This document shows positions 1 to 20,275 of a stretch of 21,709 nt of DNA, piece by piece. A model generated the notes under the pieces. The model made no database searches, was not told the origin of the DNA, and saw only the letters and a list, made by a program, of their open reading frames with translations. Position 1 is the first letter of the stretch. Every line of letters starts with the position of its first letter. The position numbers and the translations under genes were made by a program. The stretch is from Elysia marginata (Eukaryota; Mollusca; Gastropoda; Plakobranchidae), in the NCBI GenBank assembly GCA_019649035.1, contig BMAT01013098.1, positions 32,434 to 54,142 of the forward strand. The letters are read 5' to 3'.

Positions 1-69
1 TGTAGACGTCCCTACCGAAATGCCACCTAGATTATCTTAATTTAAAAAATCAGAGCGATTATTCCCATC

Positions 70-113
<44 letters not shown>

Positions 114-3111
114 TACTCTCTCTCGCTTCTCCTTATTCATCTCTCTCTTTGCAAGTATCTGTCTACTTGTGGCCGTTTGTTCTGTTTAGAAGCTCAGAAA
201 AACACAGTACACGTTCTAAATTTTATATCAACGTTATGTATTGTGAAACTTGTGACACGTCTCTCCTTCACACCGGACGACCGGTTGAGATACATTGATG
301 TTACTGTGAATGGGACCAAGGGTTGTTGGTTTGCTCGTCCATTGATTCATTGTGAACTAGTCTACAACTTCATATTCCCGTCACATTCAAGAATCATTTG
401 AATGTTAAAAAAGTGCATGGATCACATACAATTTAAACATAGGCCTACTTTTAAATCCAATTATTTTTTTTAATGCAAAAAGATGATTCAGAGCAGCAAA
501 TTAGTTTTTAAAACCTTTAATGTAGGCTTACATTGTATTAAAGTAATAGTAGATCTATACAAACTTTACTTTTTATAAATATAATAAGACTGAAAGCAAG
601 TGGTGTTGGAGGGGAGGAATAGGATTGGGAATAAAAAAAATCATTGTACTTGCAATATTATCTTTTGTTTAAGTTTTTTTTTTTAACTTCAAAAGCAAAA
701 TAGAGCTTGACTCTAGATAGATCTACTAATTGTCGATTTCATAAAGCTTAGGTCAGGACGAATTTATAAAGCCCAGGTTCTTCACCATTTCTGATTTCCT
801 ACTCGTATAGAATGAATAGTTTTATTATTACCGTTTAGGTTCTGGAAAGAAAAGATCTAGGAATAACATTAAAATTTTGCAGCTCAGGGATTAACAAATA
901 AAGTAAGATGCTTCTTAGTTCTACAGGTTTTACATTCTTGTCATAAAAAATACAAAGTAGTCTAATGAAATTGATCATGCTATCTGCCTTTGACAGCAAA
1001 CAAAAAAAATAATCTTGCAGTTAGCTTACTTTCGGTTTAACAATTTAAACTAGATCAAGCTAGATTCTAGGTCTATATCCACTCATGTAACTAATCTAAT
1101 AAGTTTAGATCGCTGTTTTAGGTAGGCCTGTTACGGGCTATCAATGGTAGATCTACTTTAGATGGTCTGAATGGGGGATCGGAATAACAAAAAATTAAAA
1201 TTCGCATCCCTGGCGGATGGGAATAACAAAATCTTATTATTCACATACCCGGTTTCTATAACGAAATGAATGGAACCCTTGCACTTCAAAAGTTATAATT
1301 AAATCAATCTTTCAATCCATTCAAACAAGCATACTGCCGCCATTTCAGGGTTACAAAATCTTTATTTTGCTACCGTTTTGCCATGCTCTATGAGTGATTA
1401 CTGGACGGGACCGCAATGAGTAAGGAGTGTCCAGTTTGTGCTTAGATCTAGCTTATTCTAATCCCATCAGTCTTTTGAAAAACATCTGTTTATTAATCCT
1501 AATCACCCTGAGAACTTTGAACCTAGGCCTATTGTCCTTGGAAAACTGCAGACCATGTAGTTAAATGTCTCATTTCACTTGTAAAATTTTACAGGAGAAG
1601 GGAAAACTTGTACCAGACTTGAAACCCGGTTTTTGGGAACTGATTATAAAATGTTTGGTCTTGGTGAAAACAACTTAGGAGAATCTGTACAGTTTTAGTA
1701 GATCTAAATTCTAATGTCATTTTAACTTCTGACCAGTCAAACTGAGTTAATTTATTTATCAGTTTTCAACTGATTCCTGCTTTTATTTCGTCACAGCCAA
1801 ATGGACAGGACAACGAAACTTTACCAGTGCCATGGTTTGAGAATCATGGTCTGCTCTGAACTTTCACTTTCTTAGCTACATGCTTTGGTCACATGAAAAT
1901 CAACAGTTTTCATTGGGTGTTTTGGCTTGCAACATAGTTATAACAATGCGGAGCAAAGGTTTTCATTGTCACCAGGGTGAAAAATAGAGTTTAAAGATTT
2001 TTTGGACATGCATGGTTTGTGATTTTCTCCGCCGATCTAGTCCCACTACTATGACCAAGTCTGACTTTTTTTACATTCAAAAAATTAATTTCGTATGACA
2101 GAGATACTGATAGACTAAATTTTCACCTTTTTGTTAACTGAACTAGAATGCCGAGCATCAGTTCAAGATTCCATTGATGCATTTAACGCATCTATAAAGA
2201 CCTCTTGCTATACAAATTCAAACATGAAATTGCTCTGAAAACCTAAACTGAGTCTGACCTTTGTCACAGGAGTTTTTGTCTCTAGATGGCTGTTCCACTC
2301 TAAGTCTGGCTCAGCCAACTACCTGGTTTCAGCTCCTTAAGACCACGACTTATATTCGGAGTCAATAATATTACAGTATTTTAAAGTACTACTACATTGA
2401 TTGACTGAGTCATCTTGAAATTATCCTTTGAAATAGTTTGCTGTGATGTTCACAGTTCAGTGCATTTTTTGGGTTCATGGCCTATTTTCCACTGTCATCT
2501 AATCTAGGGTTTTCAAAGGTTTGCTCTTTTTAGAGATTAAAAAAAACAGTCTTTCCAGTTTCTGCTCAGTGTTATCAGCTGTGTTGTCTAATTGGTGATT
2601 TTTTCTTGTTTTTACTGCCTTTTGTGTATGATGCATAATGCAGTTTACAATTTATTTCTTTGATTTGAATTAATCTCTTCTTTTGTTGTTTTTATAGTTC
2701 TGAATTCTTATTGTTAACTAGTGTTGTTAAAATTGTTTTGTTGAAAATTCTTTGATTGATATTCGACAGTTTGTTTTGTTGTTTCGTTTGTGCCTGGGCA
2801 GTGCTTTGTTTAGCTGAATTTGTATTATTGTTGTTTTAGCTTTTTGTCTCCATAATTATGTACAGGACTTGTTTTGTCTGTATTTGTCTGCTAAATGCGG
2901 GGTTGATAGGAAAATTGAGCGTCTCCAAGTCCATACATGGTGCATTGATGTAACAGTGATCTTTTGCGGTAATGAATTTGGTACATGAATCAAGTGTGCC
3001 AAACAAACTTGAGTATAAATTAGTACATTTGTCACTTTGTGGTGACGACACAGATTTATTGCTTCATCCACCCAAACCAATGGACTCAGAGATAAAGAGT
3101 TAAGAATAACT
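1..3111. other. Intergenic AT-rich stretch, no gene seen
   Basis: A (CT)n microsatellite occupies about 71-125. The rest is AT-rich and has no convincing coding frame. The palindrome-like AGATCT flanked by T or A recurs (551, 719, 853, about 1144, 1444, 1703), and AGGCCT recurs as well. A near-direct repeat of GGAT.GGAATAACAAAA sits at about 1178-1230 around GCATCCCTGGCGGATGGGA, a small palindrome. Two overlapping minus-strand open frames around 2836-3122 look like chance frames. Upstream untranslated exons of the kinase gene, or exons of a neighbour, could be hidden here. Confidence 0.4.
71..125. repeat. (CT)n microsatellite
   Basis: A nearly uninterrupted run of CT dinucleotides with a few substitutions, continuing as CT-rich sequence to about 150. 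Confidence 0.9.
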
Positions 3112-3274
3112 AGGGATGCCATTTTTCTGTTATTTTCCTTGTGTAACTGTTCTTTTGGTCCTAAATAATTTTTTTAATTGATTGTAAACGTGTGATTTTT
3201 TATTGGTTTTTATGCACATGAGAATGTAAAAAGTCGATTTTCAGTTACTTTAAACAAAGTTCCGTGGCATCCCT
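3112..3274. mobile_element. 163-bp MITE with AGGGATGCCA terminal inverted repeats
   Basis: AGGGATGCCA (3112-3121) faces TGGCATCCCT (3265-3274), a perfect 10-bp inverted repeat around an AT-rich, non-coding core. The same ends bound a 215-bp segment at 19037-19251, and the cores share an ATTTTTTTAATTG segment. This makes a short non-autonomous DNA transposon family likely. No clear target-site duplication was found, so the superfamily is not assigned. Confidence 0.6.
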
Positions 3275-3287
3275 GAATACAGTGTAA

Positions 3288-3640
3288 TGATAATTTGTAT
3301 AGCGCACAATTATGACATCAGTGTAGTGGGATGCTGTGGAGATGGTCTTAATTAACCATTTATATTTTACAACCAATAAGCTCATACATTTGGTCTGCAA
3401 AAGTAAAGTTTATCATACTCAAGACAAGCGTAAGAGAACTAGGAGTATGGTCCTTATTTTTCAAGCACACGGCACAGTGACTTTTTGTAGTTTGCCATTG
3501 CTTTCCTCACTGTCTTTTTATTACCTCAGTCTTAAGAGACCTGATCACCCTTTCAATGCTGGGCGGGTTCAGGTGAGCCCAGATTGGGGTTCGTACCGGC
3601 AACTTCCGTGGTAACTTCTGATTAGGCCACTGTTCACCCT
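3288..3640 (-). mobile_element. tRNA-derived SINE remnant
   Basis: On the minus strand, CAGTGGCCTAATCAG (3632-3618) resembles a polymerase III A box. GGTACGAACCCC (3597-3586) is one base from the B-box consensus GGTTCGAANCC, at a spacing usual for tRNA heads. At the far end the minus strand reads TGCGCTATACAAATTATCA (about 3307-3289), like the GCGCTATATAAAT tails common in animal SINEs. The body between has no coding capacity. It lies next to the MITE at 3112-3274. The head call is good; the exact ends are uncertain. Confidence 0.55.
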
Positions 3641-3930
3641 AGGTCTATAATACATTTAAACAAATTTTATTGGAACAAAGTAGCCTCAAATCTAAGAAAT
3701 AGTTCAGAGATTGACTAAAACAGTTCCGTAGAGTTTGCAGATATTGCCTTGAGTTGGGTGAGCTTTTTCAATAATGTATTGTCTGGATGTTTTTTTTAAA
3801 TTGTAATTTACAACTCTTTTTGTAAATAATTACAAGACTACAAAAAAATTACAACTCTTACATATATATTGCTACTATTGCCTCAACTACTATGACATTT
3901 GTAATTTTCTACTGCTATTGTTGTTGATGC

Positions 3931-4363
3931 TGTACCCATGTTAGATGTTGAGATAGTCCATGCTGACTCATCATGCTGTACTAATGTTAGATGTTGAGGT
4001 AGTCCATGCTGACTCATCATGCCGAACTAATGCTAGATGTTGAGATAGTCCATGCTGACTCATCATGCCGTACCAATGCTAGATGTTGAGATAGTCCATG
4101 CTGACTCATCATGCCACACCCATGCTAGATGTTGAGATAGTCCATGCTGACTCATCATGCCATACTAATGTTAGATGTTGAGATAGTCCATACTGACTCA
4201 TAATGCAGTACCCATGCTAGATGTTGAGATAGTCCATGCTGACTCATCATGCCGAACTAATGTTAGATGTTGAGATAGTCCATGCTGACTCATCATGCCG
4301 TACCCATGCTAGATGTTGAGATAGTCCATGCTGACTCATTATGCGGTACCCATGCTAGAGGTT
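3931..4363. repeat. 46-bp minisatellite, nine full units plus a partial tenth
   Basis: The unit starts (T/C)TAGATGTTGAG at 3941, 3987, 4033, 4079, 4125, 4171, 4217, 4263 and 4309, with a truncated tenth at 4355. The period is exactly 46 bp and the units differ by only a few bases, so the array is young or homogenised. Each full unit carries CTGACTCA, containing the perfect AP-1/TRE core TGACTCA, first at 3964 and last at 4332. No coding frame runs through it. Confidence 0.95.
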
Positions 4364-4686
4364 GTCTTGAGATGAACGTCTTGCTTTGACTTCAAAAAGC
4401 CCCACAAAATGTTTACTGGGTTTAATTGAAAAAGTGTAATAATGATAATGATATATGAATGAGAATTATTGTTATAATTAATATTAAAAATATTAAAAAT
4501 ACTAACTGCATTGTTGAATCAATGCTGGTTCAAAGCTTTGAATCTATGATTGTGTTGAATTTTGAAGTAATAAATGAATCAAGGACCAGGCCTATATCTA
4601 CAAATTGATGCGGGATTGTGTATCAAAAGTGTTGTGAGAGTTGGGGTTTTTCAGCTGTGTAATATTTTTCCTATCCTGCCACACAG

Positions 4687-4860
4687 AGATATATGCAAAA
4701 TCTGCACGAAATAAGGCGGAAGGGATTTGTGTTTCCCAAGTTGTGCCATAGATTTAGGTCTAAACTTGCTGCCCATTATCGTGTTCAAGAAGACGCATCT
4801 GACACTGATCTCATAAAGAAAGAATTACATGATTTGGTATTGTTTTCTATACATACATAG
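4687..4860 (+). other. Possible orphan terminal exon of unknown gene
   Basis: An acceptor-like tract (TTTTTCCTATCCTGCCACACAG, ending at 4686) precedes a frame open to TAG 4858-4860. The frame reads RYMQNLHEIRRKGFVFPKL and then charged, helix-prone sequence (RFRSKLAAHYR, DLIKKELHDLV), about 57 residues. Composition is more balanced than the flanks and looks protein-like, but I recognise no family. A GTATTG at 4836 could also serve as a donor. No partner exon upstream was found, so it may be chance or a relic. Confidence 0.22.
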
Positions 4861-4919
4861 CAAAGATATACACCAAACGTTTGCAAGAACAAAATAACAA
4901 AAACCATTTTTTATGTTGT

Positions 4920-5080
4920 CCTTGCTGAAGAGAAATAATGCCAAAAGTATATAGATCTAGGGGGACACAACCCAGTCATGTCGGTTTTTATCGATTTTGT
5001 ACAATAATTACTCCCTCTAAAAAATTCAACATGGCGGCCTCCTCACTTCAGACGTTGTTAAGGCAACATTCTAAATGTGA
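4920..5080 (+). promoter_or_regulatory. Possible promoter / first exon with ATGGCGGC motif
   Basis: AACATGGCGGCC (5028-5039) matches the YY1-type element (AANATGGCGGC) that in animals often sits at or just after transcription starts. It also makes an ATG in good context, followed by 15 open codons (MAASSLQTLLRQHSK), and then a strong donor AAAT|GTGAGT at 5077. This could be the first exon of the kinase gene or of another transcript. No TATA box is evident. The call rests on motifs only. Confidence 0.3.
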
Positions 5081-5680
5081 GTCACGGAATAAAATAATTA
5101 ATCATCTCGAATTCTACGCTATAACCGATAAAGACATAACATTATCTTTCCTATTGTCTTGCCTATGCTAAGGGATGTCAGGTTTGTTTGATTGATTTCG
5201 GATCGACAATAGAAACACGAAACTAGACGATCTAGACCTAGATTCTAGATCTGGATTTGGCCTAGAATAATGATAATTTAGATTAACTAGACTGGATCTA
5301 GACCTTCAGTGGGAGCCTCCCAATTTAATCTCATGGGAATTATATAAAACGAATAAGGCTTATTTTATTTAGACAGTTTCTGATCTATTGTGAGTAATAA
5401 CACCTCCATCTCTCAATACAATATAAAATTAACTTGAATAGATTAGATCTATAGATCTGCAGCCTAAAGGCCCAAAGACACCTTTCTTCAGATTCTGGGA
5501 TGACAAAGTTTCTCAGTGAATGTTTATCATAAATATAAGCCGTACATGTTTTGGAGAAGTAAAACTGCTGGAGAGCAGAAGGAAATTCTTCTTTAGGCGA
5601 TGAGATTAACTTTGGAAGAGCATTCTGCCTTACCAACTTTGATCAGTTTAACTTCCTTTAAATCTTACTTTGTATTACGC
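5081..5680. other. Non-coding stretch, no gene supported
   Basis: AT-rich sequence with a cluster of AGATCT/TCTAGA words (5220-5310 and 5440-5460). A minus-strand open frame of 83 codons (5636-5385) starts without splice or promoter context and matches nothing I know. I leave it uncalled. Confidence 0.4.
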
Positions 5681-6194
5681 GCACTCTCAGTTTGAAGCTG
5701 TTCGGGCACTATCATGACCTCATGACACCATAACCTCAGTCGTTGCTAGGCTAGGCTATGCCCCCTTCTCGGCTAGGCTAGATGTGTTAAAATCAGTTTC
5801 TTAACATCATAATTGTGTTTGTAAATTAATCAAAACCATGCACCCTTTAGCTACCAAAAAAAGTTTAGGCTAAGATTAAGAAGCAACTACGTTTTCAGCA
5901 TAAACACTTAGATGTTTTCAAATAGTTCTGGTTATTGAAAGTTTTGATAGCATTCTTTGTAAATTGTATAAACAATGTTGTTCTTAAATATGAAAACATT
6001 TTACAAAAACTCAAATTATGGATTTATTTGAATAATAAAAAATACAGAAAATTTATGTTTATACCTTATACTGTTATAGTGATAGGTTTCAATATGGTCA
6101 ACGGGTTTGTTTGATGATAATCTAAGTTAATTTTATAGCTTAGTTTCCATTACTGGTGTGTACACTGTAATGGAGGTAAAGTATTGGTACGTTT

Positions 6195-6196
<2 letters not shown>

Positions 6197-6240
<44 letters not shown>
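6197..6240. repeat. (CT)n microsatellite
   Basis: An uninterrupted CT run of about 22 units inside the older transposon copy. Confidence 0.95.
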
Positions 6241-6245
<5 letters not shown>

Positions 6246-6730
6246 AAACAGTGATAGTCTAATAACCTGAGCTATTTATCTGATGAATCTCTCTTTTCCT
6301 CCAAGGTCTATAGTGTGGTTTTATATGGTTTGGCCATTAGGCCTAGAATTCAGAACAGCAGTTTAGACGACCATGGCATGTAATCTGTTCGTTTTTTTTT
6401 TAATTCATATAAATCAACAAAGGCATGGATCATTTTATTATTTTCACAAATTAAGCAATAGTATGTTTATTGTTTTAAATATATACAAAACTTGACGATG
6501 TCAAGTGGAAAATTTAATTCATTTTTAATTAGTTAATAACTAAAATGAATTTTTCCGAAAATTACACATATCAAACAGATATCTTGTCAAAACCACGAAC
6601 TTGAAAACCGAAAGTGCAATTTTCTATGCGTCTTATGCAGAAAATGATCTTTAATATGGTACTAAACTTGATGTTATAGAAGAATTGACAAACTTAACCA
6701 ATGGAGATTAAAACTAAAAGTGACGGTTTC

Positions 6731-7035
6731 GGGGTTTTTTTGCAAATGTGCAGACAGTGCTGCGACTAGTGTGAGATAGGGGCAGCGCAATTGTCAGATC
6801 CAATCAGCGGCAGGCGATAAATCGTTTCAGCTGTATCACTGACCTGCGTGGGTGACAGGTAGTGAACTAATAATGTCTCCTACGGGTTTTTTTTGCAAAT
6901 GTGCAGACAGTACTGCGACTAGTGTGAGATAGGGGCAGGGCAATTGTCAGATCCAATCAGCGGCAGGCGATAAATCGTTTCAGCTGTATCACTGACCTGC
7001 GTGGGTGACAGGTAGTGAACTAATAATGTCTCCTA
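6731..7035. repeat. Tandem duplication of a 153-bp unit
   Basis: The segment from GGGTTTTTTTGCAAATG to GTCTCCTA occurs twice in direct orientation with a 153-bp period (for example GTCTCCTA at 6875 and 7028). I see only two substitutions (GTGCTG/GTACTG and CAGCGC/CAGGGC) plus a T-run length change. The duplication is far younger than the transposon copy that holds it. Confidence 0.95.
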
Positions 7036-7092
7036 AACCTAAAAGATTTTCTTAAACTAAATTCCCAACCTTGAAAATTGTAAAACAACGCT

Positions 7093-7870
7093 GTCCTTAC
7101 AGTAACCTCACACCTAGGAAATTTGGAATTATGAGAATTCTGAATTATCAGGCTTCAATGATGGTGGTCTGTTATAATTTCTTTAGCTTTTGATACATTT
7201 GTGACTCTCTCACACCCAGGGTGAATGAATCGGATGTCCCAGCTTTATCTGTTTTACAGTTTTTGAACAAGACATATTTCTAAGCTTCCAAACATTAAAA
7301 AAAAATTATATAATTATCAGTATTTTGTGGCAAAATATTAAAACTTTTGTTGATTTAGAAGAGAGAAAGGAAAAGACAGTAGACATTTAACAAGTTCTAC
7401 TCTGGTTAGCGGAAAGCTGAAATTGGTCAGAGTCTGGCTGTACTGAGTGCGTAACAGCCATGGCCTGGCAATCCTGTTGATCACTTTAACTGCTCTCATT
7501 TTCTTATTTAGTTATCAATTTTCATAAAATTTTTAGGTAAACCTTTTCAAAGCAGTAAATAACCTTTTTATCATAAAGCTGGAAATTTATTTCATGTGGA
7601 TCTAGTCCTACTCCCACCCCTTGTTCGTATATCTAAGATCTTGATTAGATTTAAATGTAGATCTAGAATCTGAAAGAGGGAGTAAACTAGTCTGAAAGAA
7701 AATAGAACCAGAATCTCTGATTTTAAATCATTTTCACGATTATCACATAATCTGCAAATTTTTATTAGTATTTTGTCATTATGATACAAATAATAGTCAT
7801 TTGTGTACAGAGCAGGGTATGTATACACAACCTTGAGGAGCACAAGTAATTATTTGGCACATTGAAGACT
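7093..7870. other. Non-coding spacer
   Basis: AT-rich sequence without a supported frame or RNA gene. AGATCT words recur at about 7637 and 7660. An 83-codon minus-strand frame (7843-7592) lies over ordinary AT-rich sequence and is not called. Confidence 0.4.
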
Positions 7871-8740
7871 ATTGTATTTCAGAAAGCAATGGGTTGACAA
7901 GGAACTCATTTGTGTTTCAGAAACCAATGGAAAGTAATGGTTGTCGGGGAATTCTAAGTATGACTATCGTATAATTCAATAATTGTATTTCAGAAACCAA
8001 CGGAATGCGATGGGGTGTCAGGGAATTCTATGACTATTGTATAATTCAATAATTGTATTCAAAAACCAATGGAAAGCAATGGGTTCACCTGGTTGTCAGG
8101 GAATTCTAAGTCACGGCGTCTTGCCAGCGCCAACTTAGTTCTCGGTCGGCTGGGCGCAGTGACCTTGTGACCCCGTGACCTGGGCCTCGCCTAGCTCAGT
8201 GCCGACTGCACACTACGCATTGAACTATTTTGTTAACACGTCAATTAATTTGACTGTTGCGTCTAAACTAATGGTAGCATCAAGCTCAAATAAAGTTTAT
8301 ACTAAAGTTACAACTAATGCAAACAGTATCCTCTTAGTTAATACATATAATTCATCCAAGTTTTGTTAATATTCATAATGCAAATGGACTGGTACAATTA
8401 GGTCACGATGACACAGAAATGGAATCGTGATTTAAAAACTGAAATAACTAAATTCTTCCACATGACATTTAATTGAATCAAACATGAATCAAAACAGAAA
8501 TAGCAGTACCTTTGTTAAACGTTGGTTTGAAGATGATCTAAATTCCCGTTTAATAGCAAAATCCAATTTAAAGTCAATGCACATTTTGCACTGCATAGAG
8601 CGTGAAGGTAAGTTGATATCCAAGCTAATGGTAGTCGGAATGTCAGTTGTCGATATTTTCCGGATTAAAGAGCATCCAGTCTTATAAATTTATCATAACT
8701 TACCTAAACTATGATACATTGGGCACATCTTTTATTTAAT

Positions 8741-8836
8741 TCATTCTTTCTTTCTCTCTCTCCTCTTTCTCTCCATCTCTGTCACTCTCTCTTTACCTCC
8801 CTCGCTTCCTCTCTCTCGATCTCTATCTATTTATCT
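8741..8836. repeat. Pyrimidine-rich CT/CTTT tract
   Basis: An imperfect CTTT/CT-rich tract inside the 8112-9935 transposon, with interruptions that break it into blocks. Confidence 0.8.
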
Positions 8837-9002
8837 TTTAATTTAAAAATAAAAAAAATGTTCACTCATTACAAATAAATATATCAATTATATGCTTCTG
8901 TTGCTAGTTTTATTTTACAGTTTCCCACTATCGATGGTTTTTTTTATTGTCTTAAAATATTCACCGTCATACAAACACAATAAGCATAAGATGTGCATCT
9001 AT

Positions 9003-9035
9003 CTCGCCCCCCCTCTCTGTCTGTCTGTCTATCTG

Positions 9036-9096
<61 letters not shown>

Positions 9097-9098
9097 TT
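9003..9098. repeat. (CT)n / CTGT microsatellite
   Basis: CCCCCCTCT, then CTGT repeats, then a long CT run (about 9041-9097) within the transposon. Confidence 0.95.
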
Positions 9099-10203
9099 TA
9101 AGGTCATTGTGATTTTATTGCTTTCCATAACACGTCACAGTACTCTTTCTTTCGCTTTTCCTATTTTATCTCAATATCTTTCTCAACATGAACAATAAAG
9201 ACTGAACCTAGTTATTATATTATGCTCCATGTTTTTGTGATTATAATATGATGAGCAAACACTGTTTTGATCGTTCAATTAAAGTGCAATTATTTTTGTT
9301 CTTTAAATGAAACAAGGCTGTTCTACTTTTCGCAAAAAAGTCACGATGATGGTTGAAATAAGAAAAAGTGAAGGTAGGAAGTTCAAGGGTGTCGTTACCT
9401 GTACACAAAAAAATTAATATAAAATAAACTAAACTTTAGATCACCAAGCCGTTTTCACTTGTTGAACATAAAATATTTGTTGCTTCATAATATGTAAATT
9501 ATGAATGGACCTCACGCGGGGGTCATGTCTTAAATTATTAATTAATAAACCTCTTTAAAAGCTCTCTATTATCACGATTATCGCTAAAATCTTGATAAAA
9601 TCACTAAATGAGCAGATAGGAAAAAAATTTTCATAGCGTCTTGTGCAGCAAGAAATGATCTTTCTATTGGTACTAATCTTGAGGTACTAAGGGATTATGA
9701 ATATCTAACAACGCACATTCAAATGATACTTTTGGGGACATTTTCGTGATGCCCAGGCGCTAGAGTGGAAACGGGCTTGCCTGCTATCAGTATCCAATTA
9801 CCGACAGGTAATAAATCTTGCATGCGACGGCGCCGGCAAGCGTCTGTGACAGCTGTAGAATATATATGGTCTCCTAAGCTCGGAGTAACTTTTAAAACTA
9901 AGTTGCTACCCCGAGCGTTACAAAAAGACACCGTGAAGTATGACTATTGTATAATTCAATAATTGTATTTCAGAAACCAATGGAAAGCAATGGGTTGTCA
10001 GGGAATTCTCTGACTATAGTACAATTCAATAATTGTATTTCAGAAACCAATGGAAAGCTAGGAGTTGTCAGGGAATTCTATGACTATTGTATAATTCAAC
10101 AATTGTATTTCAGAAACCAATGGAAAGCAATGGGTTGACGTGGAACTCTTCTCCAGGAGTGCTTGAGTAAGGTGAAGCTTCCTCCCTCAGCTTGGTGGTC
10201 ACG

Positions 10204-20139
<9,936 letters not shown>

Positions 20140-20275
20140 CATAGTCCACCGAGTCTATAGTTTGAGCACCAGCAACCATGTTGTTCCGCTTGCCACACGT
20201 CTTTCTGTTCCATCGTTATATTGTTGAGAGCCATCCTAGTTAGCCACACACTGCCACGCTACGTCCACCAATAAA
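20140..20275 (+). terminator. TTBK 3' UTR with AATAAA polyadenylation signal
   Basis: A canonical AATAAA lies at 20270-20275, 131 bp after the exon 8 stop. It is followed by T/GT-rich sequence (20291-20400, several T runs with TTTTG motifs) of the kind found downstream of cleavage sites. A second AATAAA near 21226 could serve a longer 3' UTR. Confidence 0.5.

Larger units (their letters stand above)
5680..7092. mobile_element. Diverged copy of the CACGG DNA transposon
   Basis: The right half is clearly related to the element at 8112-9935. TTTTCTATGCGTCTTATGCAG...ATGATCTTT..TATGGTACTAA (6619-6666) matches 9627-9675. The last ~150 bp also match: ATCCAAT, AGGCGATAAATC, GTCTCCTAA, then a degraded end AAAACAACGCTG for AAAAGACACCGTG. 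The left end near 5680-5760 (TGACCTCATGACACCATAACCTCAG, followed by CTAGG repeats) resembles the left end of the intact copy only loosely. No target-site duplication was seen. It is therefore an older copy with approximate borders. Confidence 0.5.
8112..9935. mobile_element. Non-autonomous DNA transposon, CACGG termini, AAGT duplication
   Basis: The left end CACGGCGTCTT (8112-8122) is inverted against the right end AAGACACCGTG (9925-9935), with 10 of 11 bases matching. A second inverted block CAACTTAGTT lies at 8131-8140 and, reversed, at 9896-9905. The 4-bp direct repeat AAGT flanks it (8108-8111 and 9936-9939), and the flanks rejoin into a normal unit of the 70-bp array. It encodes no transposase; the longest frame, 67 codons at 8484-8687 (FVKRWFEDDLNSRL...), matches nothing known to me. 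CAC...GTG ends with a 4-bp duplication recall the Chapaev branch of the CMC superfamily; that placement is tentative. It also holds pyrimidine and (CT)n tracts. Confidence 0.85.
7871..10139. repeat. 70-bp tandem array, split by a transposon
   Basis: Units begin ATTGTATTTCAG at 7871 (short), 7982, 8052, 9962, 10032 and 10102, with a variant GTGTTTCAG unit at 7911. The consensus continues AAACCAATGGAAAGCAATGG, TTGTCAGGGAATTCTA and TGACTATTGTATAATTCAAT. Array sequence runs to 8111 and resumes at 9936; the 1,824 bp between are the transposon. The array ends about 60 bp before kinase exon 1. Each unit carries a splice-acceptor-like TGTATTTCAG followed by ATGs. Confidence 0.9.

Noticed and set aside
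177-401. 74-codon plus-strand frame near the left edge
   Set aside because: The start is a non-ATG codon and the residues look random; no family resemblance.
3586-3632. Functional tRNA gene
   Set aside because: A and B boxes are present but the arms do not pair into a cloverleaf, and the B box has a mismatch; a SINE head fits better.
5385-5636. Minus-strand 83-codon frame
   Set aside because: No recognisable motif, no splice or promoter support; length is within chance for this window.
7871-10139. CRISPR-like array
   Set aside because: The units are contiguous 70-bp tandem repeats without unique spacers, in an intron-bearing animal genome.
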